A stretch of DNA of 36,528 bases. Origin: Gammaproteobacteria bacterium (GTDB lineage Bacteria; Pseudomonadota; Gammaproteobacteria; UBA9214). Made by a program: the position numbers and the translations under genes. Below the pieces are notes generated by a model. It worked only from the letters and a program-made list of their open reading frames with translations. It was not told the DNA's origin and did no database searches. The first letter of the stretch is position 1, and each line of letters starts with the position of its first letter. The DNA lies in the NCBI GenBank assembly GCA_020027635.1, contig JAHKKL010000001.1, positions 1 to 36,528 on the forward strand, written 5' to 3'. This document shows, piece after piece, positions 5,982 to 13,315 of the stretch.

Positions 5982-7751
5982 ATGTTTGATCTCCCTCAGT
6001 TCCTGGATTTCACCAAGTCGTTGTTGATCGACTCCAAGGAGGTCGGAAGGATCTATCTCGGGACCAAGCTCTATGATGGGCAGAAATACCTGCTGAACCA
6101 GATTGATAAAGGGATCAAGGAGGGGATCCATACCTACGTGGTGTTGAAGGGGAGGCAGGAAGGGATCAGCACCATCATGTGGGCGCTGGATCTGTACTGG
6201 GGGTTTGCCAATCCTGGGACGCAAGCGACGCTGGTGGTGGACAAGGACGAGAACCGGGATCTGATGCGGGGCACGATTACGACTTGGCTGAAGCACCTGC
6301 CGCCGCAGTGGTCGATACCGGTGGTCAAGCACAATCGCACCGAGGTCGCGTTCCGTAATCGCTCGCGGATGAGTTATCAGGTCGCCGGCGTCAGGAAGGG
6401 CGGCAATCTCTCCCGCGGTCAGGCCATCAACTATGGGCACTTCACCGAGACCGGTTCGTGGGTGGATCCGGAGGGGTTGGCCTCGCTGCAGGCATCCTTG
6501 GCCGAGACCAATCCACGGCGGCTGTATGTCTACGAGTCCACAGCCAAGGGCTACAATATGTTCAAGGATCTGTGGGACACGGCCAAGGCCTCGCATGGGC
6601 AGAAGGCGCTGTTCATTGCCTGGTGGCTGAAGAACACCTACCGCATTGCCCCCGACAAGCAGCCGCGGTTGTGGAAGGCCTACGGCAAGGCGCAGCCGAA
6701 CATGCAGGAGCGGGCCTGGATCAGGGAAGTGAAGGCGCTCTACAAGTATGACATCGACGGTCAGCAGATGGCCTGGTATCGCTGGAAGCTGGCGGAGGAG
6801 ATCAGGGACGAGATCATGATGAACCAGGAATATCCCTGCACCGAGCAGCAGGCGTTCGTTGCCACTGGCACCAATTATTTCGATCTGAAGGCCCTGAACG
6901 ACATGCTGAAGGCTTCGAGGCTGTTGACGCCAGAGCCATGGCAATTTCATTTCGGGCAGAAGTTCGCTGATATCCAGATGCGGGAAGGAAATCTGAAGAA
7001 CTGCGAGCTGAAGATCTGGCAGTGGCCGGTGGAGGGGGGCTGGTACACGATTGGCGTCGATCCGGCCTATGGCTATTCCCCCGACAACGATCACCACTGC
7101 GTACAGGTCATGCGCTGCTATGCCGATGGACTGGAGCAGGTGGCGGAATTCTGCTCTGGCTCGCTCTCTACCCACCAGCTCGCCTGGGTGGCGGTCTATC
7201 TGGCTGGCGCCTACTCGGGGCGAGCCGGGCGCTGCATGATGAATCTGGAGGTAACTGGGCCCGGACAGGCGGTGCTGAACGAGATCCTAGCGATGCGCCG
7301 GTACAGCGAGCTTGCCGGTGGGCTGCCGAAGGCCTGGCAGGATGTGGCCGGCTACATTCGCAGTTACCTCAGCCGGCGGCTGGACAATCCGCGCCCCGGT
7401 GGCGGGTTCATTCACTCGAAATCCACGCACGACTACAAGGAACGGATGATGGGCTCGCTCGCTGACTGCGTGAGCAAGCGGATCATCGACATTCGCAGCG
7501 AGGAGGCGATCCGGGAGGCGCAGAACATCGTCCGTGACGAAGGGATCATCAAGACTCCGCAGAAGAAACGAGACGATCGGGTGATCGCCATCGCGCTGGC
7601 GACACTGGCCTGGCACGAGCAGATGCGCGTCTATTGCGCCGCCGATCAGGCCACCCGCGCCAAGGCCCATGTCGTCGAAGCGCACGAAAGCCCGATGGTC
7701 TTCGACACCCAGTTGCGCCAGTACCTGCGCAGTGTCGGGGCACTGCAGTGA
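5982..7751 (+). CDS. Terminase large subunit (ATPase-nuclease packaging motor)
   Basis: The 589-residue product powers DNA packaging and cuts the concatemer. The ATPase domain has a Walker A of the terminase type, KGRQEGIST at residues 56-64, a degenerate Walker B region around INYGHFTE (149-156) and the coupling motif YESTAKG (184-190). The linker has the common EYPCTEQQAF motif (283-292). The RNase H-like nuclease domain shows GVDPAYG with Asp360, NLEVTGPG with Glu423 and DDRV at 531-534, the three metal-binding positions. ATG 5982 opens the rightward late operon. No obvious small terminase subunit precedes it. Confidence 0.93.
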   Translation: MFDLPQFLDFTKSLLIDSKEVGRIYLGTKLYDGQKYLLNQIDKGIKEGIHTYVVLKGRQEGISTIMWALDLYWGFANPGTQATLVVDKDENRDLMRGTITTWLKHLPPQWSIPVVKHNRTEVAFRNRSRMSYQVAGVRKGGNLSRGQAINYGHFTETGSWVDPEGLASLQASLAETNPRRLYVYESTAKGYNMFKDLWDTAKASHGQKALFIAWWLKNTYRIAPDKQPRLWKAYGKAQPNMQERAWIREVKALYKYDIDGQQMAWYRWKLAEEIRDEIMMNQEYPCTEQQAFVATGTNYFDLKALNDMLKASRLLTPEPWQFHFGQKFADIQMREGNLKNCELKIWQWPVEGGWYTIGVDPAYGYSPDNDHHCVQVMRCYADGLEQVAEFCSGSLSTHQLAWVAVYLAGAYSGRAGRCMMNLEVTGPGQAVLNEILAMRRYSELAGGLPKAWQDVAGYIRSYLSRRLDNPRPGGGFIHSKSTHDYKERMMGSLADCVSKRIIDIRSEEAIREAQNIVRDEGIIKTPQKKRDDRVIAIALATLAWHEQMRVYCAADQATRAKAHVVEAHESPMVFDTQLRQYLRSVGALQ

Positions 7752-8029
7752 AGCTCTACACCACCCATGAGATCGAGGCGTGGGTCTCGGAGATGCGGCG
7801 CACGCGCGAGATCTCGTTCAAGCAGATCTGCCGGCTGGTCGATTGCGACAAGCGCAACCTGCTGAAACGCCTGCGCCACCAGAAGGCCTATCCACTGTGG
7901 CTGCTGCAGGCGTTCACGGTGGTGATGAATGACTACTATACCGATCGGCACGCGCGCGGACTGGGCGGGCGGCCGGTGCCGATGACGGTGACTTTCGCAA
8001 ATCGGGGTCCGGTCCTACAATGGAGGTGA
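7748..8029 (+). CDS. Small basic protein with possible helix-turn-helix
   Basis: The 93-residue product starts at a GTG overlapping the terminase stop by 4 bases. A segment resembling a helix-turn-helix (EISFKQICRLVDCDKRNLLK, about residues 20-39) and many basic residues suggest DNA binding. Because no small terminase subunit is seen upstream, this could be one in an unusual downstream position, or an unrelated regulator. The start is coupled to the terminase gene. Confidence 0.6.
   Translation: MKLYTTHEIEAWVSEMRRTREISFKQICRLVDCDKRNLLKRLRHQKAYPLWLLQAFTVVMNDYYTDRHARGLGGRPVPMTVTFANRGPVLQWR
7994..8021 (+). promoter_or_regulatory. Possible sigma-70-like promoter
   Basis: TTCGCA (4 of 6 matches to the -35 consensus) and TACAAT (5 of 6 to the -10) are separated by 16 bases at the end of the preceding gene, 19 bases before the ATG at 8040. 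It could give extra transcription of the portal-capsid genes. Confidence 0.3.
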
Positions 8030-8039
8030 AGGGGGCATC

Positions 8040-8240
8040 ATGGAATACGAACAGGTTGATGGGGTGTGGGCATTCACTTCCTGGGGCGAGATCTATCCCC
8101 TCTACGATCTACGCGTGCATGTGCTGAACGATGATGGGCTCTGCTGGTACTCGCCATCGCTCGGCGAGGGTGGCGGCTGGGTACATCACTCGGCCGATGG
8201 ACGTGAATGCTACGAACGAGGCGAGAGGAGACCGCACTGA
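8040..8240 (+). CDS. Small hypothetical protein
   Basis: The 66-residue product has a strong ribosome site (GGAGGTGAAGGGGG) before ATG 8040. It is rich in Trp, Tyr, Gly and acidic residues (VWAFTSWGEIYPLYD), suggesting a compact beta protein. It overlaps the next gene by one base. No family is recognised. Confidence 0.6.
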   Translation: MEYEQVDGVWAFTSWGEIYPLYDLRVHVLNDDGLCWYSPSLGEGGGWVHHSADGRECYERGERRPH

Positions 8241-8680
8241 TGGCCGTGATCAAGGAGTGGTGTTGCGCCGGGCATGGGCCGTTCGAAGGACCGGATCCGG
8301 TCTGCCCGCATGGCTGCACGACCGTGACGCAGGAGTTTCGCACCGCGCCCGGCGGGCGCAGCAACAAGACACGCTTCACAGACTCCTCGCTGGAGGCCAT
8401 TGCACGGGAATACAATCTGAAGGATCTGAGCAATCGCAAGGGCTCGGTGATGCGCTCGGTCGCGCCGGTGGCCAATGACTACCAGACCCGCTGGGAGCAG
8501 TTCAACGGGCCGGCGCCGAAGCTGAAGAACGGGCATATACAGGGCCCCGATCCGGTCGGTACCTGGCTCGCCCAGCATGCCAAGGACGCCGAGGGCGCGA
8601 AGGGCGCCGGTGTCAGGCTGGATGGTGCGCTGCCGCCGCCCAAGCCGCTCATCGATCCGATGCTGAGGCACAAGGGATGA
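8240..8680 (+). CDS. Zinc-ribbon-like phage protein upstream of portal
   Basis: The 146-residue product has an N-terminal cysteine/histidine cluster, CCAGHGPFEGPDPVCPHGC (about residues 8-26), that looks like a zinc-binding ribbon. A basic, partly disordered remainder and a Pro-rich C-terminus follow. I recall similar proteins next to portal genes of short-tailed phages, but their role is not established. The start overlaps the previous stop by one base. Confidence 0.6.
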   Translation: MAVIKEWCCAGHGPFEGPDPVCPHGCTTVTQEFRTAPGGRSNKTRFTDSSLEAIAREYNLKDLSNRKGSVMRSVAPVANDYQTRWEQFNGPAPKLKNGHIQGPDPVGTWLAQHAKDAEGAKGAGVRLDGALPPPKPLIDPMLRHKG

Positions 8681-8949
8681 GAACTGTTCTCTGCGCGTAC
8701 GATGTCTGGACGCTGCGCCGTGGTGATCGGATCGGCGCCGGTTGTCCGGTCGAGATCTGCGATGTTGCTGATGAGCGCCTGTGCGTGGCCGATGGTGTGC
8801 GCTCACCAAGGGCCATCATCGATCTACCGATGATTGTCGATGGCGACACCCGGTACATAGCATTGGCACACCTGCCGGATGGTCTGGAGATCACGGTGGA
8901 CGGACCGCCCAGCCTGATCGAAACCGGGCACGCCGGGATAGAGATATGA
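8677..8949 (+). CDS. Hypothetical protein between zinc-ribbon and portal genes
   Basis: The 90-residue product overlaps its neighbours on both sides by 4 bases (ATGA), so it is translated in line with the portal. It looks beta-rich (WTLRRGDRIGAGCPVEICDV and later IALAHLPDGLEITVDGPP). No function can be assigned. Confidence 0.6.
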   Translation: MRTVLCAYDVWTLRRGDRIGAGCPVEICDVADERLCVADGVRSPRAIIDLPMIVDGDTRYIALAHLPDGLEITVDGPPSLIETGHAGIEI

Positions 8950-10616
8950 AGATCCCGAGCGATCTCATCGAACGCTATGATCTGTACACGGATGTGATGC
9001 AGGCATGCGCCAGCTCGCGCGAGCCGCGCAAGGGCAACTACAAACGCCGATACAGCTATTTCGTCTATGGCGCGCAGCCGGAGGTGCTGGCAAGCCCGTT
9101 CAACAAGATAGGCCCGGCATTGGATGCCCTGACCTCGCTCATTTTCTCCGCCGAGACCACGCGCTTCAGCATCGAACTCGGAGTGGATGCAAAACCGGTG
9201 GACAAGCTGCGCACGATGTCGGTCAGCCGCCAGCTCTCCCGGCGCTGGAACGAGATGAAGGCGGGCGAGCTGGTCCGGCAGGCGGTGTTGTGGGCGCTTG
9301 CCTATGACTCGATGTTCCTGAAACTCCTCTGGCGCGGTGGGCGATATCAGGCCTTCCTGTGCGAGCCGCACACGATAGGGTTGTTCCGGGACGATGTGAC
9401 GGACATCGATGAGCAGGAGGCGATCTCGATGACCTACGGGATCACCATCAAGGAATTGACGCGCGAACTCGCCTCGCACCCGCGGCGCGCCGAGATCCTG
9501 AAGAATGTCAGTGCCAGTCAGCGCCAGGACTCTACCGCCGAGGCCGATGGGCTCTCGAAACTGGTGGTGGCGCAGATCAGATCGGACAATCCGACCAACC
9601 TGATCGGCAATCTCGCGAGCCCCTTCGTCGGCACACGGCTGGATCTGACCCCTACCGGACAGGAACAACTGGTGCCGATGACCGAGCTTTGGATCTGGGA
9701 CGATGACAAGGCCGATTATCGGGTAGTCACGCTTGCCAATGACATGACGGTCTATGATCGCTTCTCCGGCAATCACCCGGGCGAGCCGCCCGGCATGTGG
9801 ATGAAGGGAGAGCACCAGTTCATTCAGTTCTGTCCAGAGCCGAAGTACGACTATGCATGGGGATTCAGCCAGATTGACCGATTGATGGATCTGCAGGACT
9901 GGCGCACCCGGCGCATGCGCGAGATCTCCGACGTGCTCTCGCGCAATACCTATCCGCCGAAGATCTCCTTTGGCGTCCCCGGCATACAGGACGAAAAGGC
10001 CTATGCACTGGGTCTGGCCAAGTCCTATTTCGCGGTTGCCGATCCGATGGGCAAGATCGAGGAATGGAAGACCGATCTGCCACAGGATCTGTTCATCGAG
10101 ATCAGGGAGATCGATGCGATGTTCGACGAGGCCCTGGGACTGCCGAAGATCCTCCAGGGCGAGGGCACGCCCGGCGTGCGCTCTCGTGGCCACGCCGAGA
10201 CCCTCGGGCGCTATGCCAGCGGCCGCGCGCGCTCTCGCAGCCAGTATGTGGAAAGCGCGGTCGAGCGGCTGGTCAACCTGATGTTGCAAGGCATGCGCGT
10301 ACATGATGCGACCCACCTGCCAGCCGATGACGGGACGAAGTTCATCGTCGGCCAGTTCGACAAGGTGGCAGTGGCCAAGGTCGATGCGCATTCCTCGAGT
10401 CCGGTCTTCGTCGAGGAACTCGATCGGACCGCCAATGAGCTGTTCGAGGCCGGCGCCATCGATCGGCGCACGCTGCTGGAGCTGCGCCAGCCGCCGATGC
10501 TCGACATGCTGCTGGAGCGCCTGAAGGATATCGAGGAGAAGGAGGCGAAGAACGCCCAGATGCAGATGGAATTCGAGCTGAAAACCAAACAGGCCGCGGC
10601 CCAGAGGATACGATAA
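8946..10616 (+). CDS. Portal (head-tail connector) protein
   Basis: The 556-residue product follows the terminase by a few small genes and has the character of podovirus portals. It has a helical N-terminal region, a long mixed core with many Trp/Arg/Asp residues (LMDLQDWRTRRMREISDVLS) and a final coiled-coil tail (DIEEKEAKNAQMQMEFELK). It would form the ring at one vertex through which DNA enters and leaves. ATG 8946 overlaps the previous stop. The assignment rests on size, position and general character, with no single diagnostic motif. Confidence 0.8.
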   Translation: MKIPSDLIERYDLYTDVMQACASSREPRKGNYKRRYSYFVYGAQPEVLASPFNKIGPALDALTSLIFSAETTRFSIELGVDAKPVDKLRTMSVSRQLSRRWNEMKAGELVRQAVLWALAYDSMFLKLLWRGGRYQAFLCEPHTIGLFRDDVTDIDEQEAISMTYGITIKELTRELASHPRRAEILKNVSASQRQDSTAEADGLSKLVVAQIRSDNPTNLIGNLASPFVGTRLDLTPTGQEQLVPMTELWIWDDDKADYRVVTLANDMTVYDRFSGNHPGEPPGMWMKGEHQFIQFCPEPKYDYAWGFSQIDRLMDLQDWRTRRMREISDVLSRNTYPPKISFGVPGIQDEKAYALGLAKSYFAVADPMGKIEEWKTDLPQDLFIEIREIDAMFDEALGLPKILQGEGTPGVRSRGHAETLGRYASGRARSRSQYVESAVERLVNLMLQGMRVHDATHLPADDGTKFIVGQFDKVAVAKVDAHSSSPVFVEELDRTANELFEAGAIDRRTLLELRQPPMLDMLLERLKDIEEKEAKNAQMQMEFELKTKQAAAQRIR

Positions 10617-11578
10617 TGCCACTTTCCAACCCGACCACGCCCATCACCAGCCCAGTCCCGAAAGGTGCCGGCCCAACTGCCGCCAATATCTGGTCCGGAC
10701 AGGCCGGCGCACCGCCATCCGGCCTGGGCGCGGCGGTCGCCGCACAATCACCTGCCGCGCAGCAGACTGGCGTCTCCTACAAACAATCGCCATTTGCCGA
10801 GCAATGGACCAAATATGATCCAACTCAGATCTGGGATCAATGGAGTACCGGCGACTGGAAGGTTCCGGGGCAGGGGATCGCAACCCTGATGAACAAAGGC
10901 AGCATGGACGTGCCGAGCGCGAACCAGGACACCTGGAAATGGTACCAAGGTGTCCTGCAAGCCGCTGCCAACCCGCAATCCGGCCGTGGATTCAGTGAAG
11001 GTGGACTTCAAGGAACGCCTGGCGCCGGTGTTAACCCCGGACACCAGAGCGAGATCACGGCACTGAAGTCGGTAGCCGATGCGCTGAAGGTGCCGGTGGA
11101 TGAATTGCCGATCGGCGGCGCCTATCTGGCCCGTGATCTCTATCTGCGCCAGTCCGAGGCCACCCGCCGCAAGCACGACAGCGGACCGATGGGGATGCTC
11201 GGGAACCTTCTCAGCATCGCGATGTTCGCGCTCAACCCCGGCCTGGGGGCCTTCGGCAAGCTCCTGGGCGGTCAGATCGTCGGCTCCGTACTGCCGAAGC
11301 TCGCGGGCGCGGTATTTGGCGGCAATGAAGGCTCAGGAACGCCCAAACCCGGCGCCGGCAAGGCCCCGGCCAATACCGCACAGACTGCGATGGCCGCGCT
11401 GACCCCGACCACGCGCACCAGCGCCCCCGGATTGCTCAAGGCCGGCGCGCAAAGCACCGGAAAATCGATCTCATCGACGCGCGCCAGTGGCACCGCACGC
11501 GCCGTCAACCTCGGCAATTCGTCCAGTGCCAGAACCGGGGCGGGAAAGAAGAAATACGAGGATATTTTCGGAAAGTAA
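10616..11578 (+). CDS. Head-associated protein with Gly/Ala-rich hydrophobic segment
   Basis: The 320-residue product starts one base into the portal stop (TAATG). The N-terminus is Pro/Ala/Gly-rich and disordered, and a central soluble part follows. A hydrophobic glycine-zipper-like stretch (GMLGNLLSIAMFALNPGLGA and onward) lies at about residues 197-240, and the C-terminus is Ser/Thr/Gly-rich and basic. Such hydrophobic Gly-rich segments occur in virion proteins that enter membranes during DNA ejection. This is inference; I do not recognise the family. Confidence 0.6.
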   Translation: MPLSNPTTPITSPVPKGAGPTAANIWSGQAGAPPSGLGAAVAAQSPAAQQTGVSYKQSPFAEQWTKYDPTQIWDQWSTGDWKVPGQGIATLMNKGSMDVPSANQDTWKWYQGVLQAAANPQSGRGFSEGGLQGTPGAGVNPGHQSEITALKSVADALKVPVDELPIGGAYLARDLYLRQSEATRRKHDSGPMGMLGNLLSIAMFALNPGLGAFGKLLGGQIVGSVLPKLAGAVFGGNEGSGTPKPGAGKAPANTAQTAMAALTPTTRTSAPGLLKAGAQSTGKSISSTRASGTARAVNLGNSSSARTGAGKKKYEDIFGK

Positions 11579-11631
11579 GTGTCCATTCACGCCGTGATAG
11601 ACTGAAAACACGACCATCATCAGGTGATCTC

Positions 11632-12498
11632 ATGCGAAAACTCACTGCCCTGCTGCTTTTCCTGCTGAGCACCCCCGCCTGGGCGGCGTGGAACTGCCAG
11701 TCCTTCAACTCGCAGGTCTATTGCACCGGCACCGCCGCGCAATTCTCGACCAACACCCCCGGCGGTATCGCCACGCGCGCGACCGGCAACAGCTCCGATA
11801 CCCAGCACGCCTATACCTGGTCCGGGACGGCATGGATCGATCTGGGCGCGGCTGCTGGCGGCACGGTCTCCATCGACCAGACGGGGCCGGCGAATGATGT
11901 CAATCTCGTCACGCCTGCCGGCGATTCGGCGATGGATGATGTGAACGATGCTGTGAAGGTCAACGTAGTGACTGGCGGGGCCGGCGCATCTCCGGCGAGC
12001 CCCGCATATGTGACGCTGGGTGGCGGCATCGGCGTCACCGATACCTACATCGCGCGATTTGACGCCACGGGCGACATGCCGGCCAGCATCACCAGTTCGG
12101 CAAACGTCAGCGCCAGCAGGATCAAGTTCACCGGCTTTGCTGGCGCTGACCGAAGGGTTCAGGTGGCATGGCATTGCGCGACCACCGCCGGCCCCGACAC
12201 GCAGGCGACGCAGGCTTTCTTCGGGCCGGTAGCACAGGGCGCGATGGTCACCATCAATGCCGCCGATGATTCGACTGCCAACACCCGGCTGACCTATGTA
12301 GACATCACTGGCGGCGGCACGCCATCGACACCAGTATCGGATGTGTTCATGGTGTCGAACACGTCGCCCTTCATCGAGGTCGTGCTGAACACCGCCATCA
12401 CCCGCGTCGATGTGATTGGTGTACCTAACACCTTGAGCACCACGAACCTAGATACCATCATCCCGTGCTTCGTTGAGCTGAAGGGGCTGGCACCATGA
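11632..12498 (+). CDS. Secreted beta-rich protein with classical signal peptide
   Basis: The 288-residue product begins with a textbook Sec signal peptide: MRKL, a leucine-rich core and TPAWA-A at about residues 15-20. The mature part is Ala/Thr/Gly-rich and beta-looking, similar in style to phage decoration or fibre proteins, and has few charged residues. A signal peptide is unexpected on a protein lying between virion genes, because virion assembly is cytoplasmic. It could be exported to act on or coat the host envelope. The start has an AGGTGA ribosome site. It overlaps the next signal-peptide protein by 4 bases. Confidence 0.75.
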   Translation: MRKLTALLLFLLSTPAWAAWNCQSFNSQVYCTGTAAQFSTNTPGGIATRATGNSSDTQHAYTWSGTAWIDLGAAAGGTVSIDQTGPANDVNLVTPAGDSAMDDVNDAVKVNVVTGGAGASPASPAYVTLGGGIGVTDTYIARFDATGDMPASITSSANVSASRIKFTGFAGADRRVQVAWHCATTAGPDTQATQAFFGPVAQGAMVTINAADDSTANTRLTYVDITGGGTPSTPVSDVFMVSNTSPFIEVVLNTAITRVDVIGVPNTLSTTNLDTIIPCFVELKGLAP

Positions 12499-13313
12499 TG
12501 CGACGACTGCTCGCGCTAATTCTTCTCGCGCCGCTCGTTGCATTCGCGGCGAGTTACAGCGCTGTCCGACCGCCGCAGCTGTCCGCTGGCACGTCTCCGA
12601 GTCCGCCGGAGGTTGCGCTCACGGCTTATGTGGCCGACTCGACCGGCACATATCTGAGCAGAGCACAGCCAGTCGGCGTCGTAGATGGCTCGCAATTCAC
12701 GCTGTCGATGTGGTTCAACCAGACCACAGGAGGCAACTGCCTTCTGTTTGCCAGCACTGCGGGCAGCAACTCCGCGTATATTGATCTTTACAATTTTGTG
12801 TCAGGAGTAGCGACGCTTGAAACGAGGAACAATAGCGGAGGAGCGCAGAATCTTTCCTCCACATGGGCTACAGCGTCAGCAGGCGCGGTTCACCACATTG
12901 TGGTAAGCATTGATCTGACCAACACCGCGAAGCGTCATGTGTACGTGGATGGTGTCGCTCAGTCAGTGACATGGACTACCTATGACACTGCAAATCCTAA
13001 CATTGATTGGACCGTGAGTAGTTGGTTTGTGATGCACGGACCTTCAAATGGATTTGGAGACTGCGGCGGGCAGGTAGGGCAAGTGTGGTTCAACACGTCG
13101 TACATCGACCTGAGCGTACCAGCCAACCTTGCGAAGTTTTACAATGCAGGAAAGCCTGTTTATCTCGGAGCAGACGGCTCTCTGCCGACCGGGTCGCAGC
13201 CGCTCATATATCTGCCTGAATTCGGTGACCGCGCCGGTATCAATCGAGGCACTGGGGGCGACTACACGGCAACTGGAACGCTGCCAGCAGCCGGTCGGAT
13301 TCTCGGGCGATAA
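12495..13313 (+). CDS. Secreted LamG / concanavalin-A-like lectin-domain protein
   Basis: The 272-residue product begins with a signal peptide (MMRRLLALILLAPLVAFAAS). A LamG-like jelly roll follows, with SQFTLSMWFN near residue 66, the central strand HIVVSIDLTN, RHVYVDGVAQ and a tail ending LPEFGDRAGINRGTGG. Such domains bind carbohydrate and are common in phage fibre proteins, though usually without a signal peptide. It sits directly before a glycoside hydrolase, so the pair may bind and cleave one glycan. Local base composition by eye is less GC-rich than the flanking capsid genes, suggesting a separate origin. Confidence 0.75.
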   Translation: MMRRLLALILLAPLVAFAASYSAVRPPQLSAGTSPSPPEVALTAYVADSTGTYLSRAQPVGVVDGSQFTLSMWFNQTTGGNCLLFASTAGSNSAYIDLYNFVSGVATLETRNNSGGAQNLSSTWATASAGAVHHIVVSIDLTNTAKRHVYVDGVAQSVTWTTYDTANPNIDWTVSSWFVMHGPSNGFGDCGGQVGQVWFNTSYIDLSVPANLAKFYNAGKPVYLGADGSLPTGSQPLIYLPEFGDRAGINRGTGGDYTATGTLPAAGRILGR

Positions 13314-13315
13314 CG

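Noticed and set aside
8649..10622. Long minus-strand frame (657 codons) opposite the portal gene
   Set aside because: It is a shadow of the high-GC portal gene, rich in His/Arg/Leu/Gly, with no ribosome site and no coherent domain.
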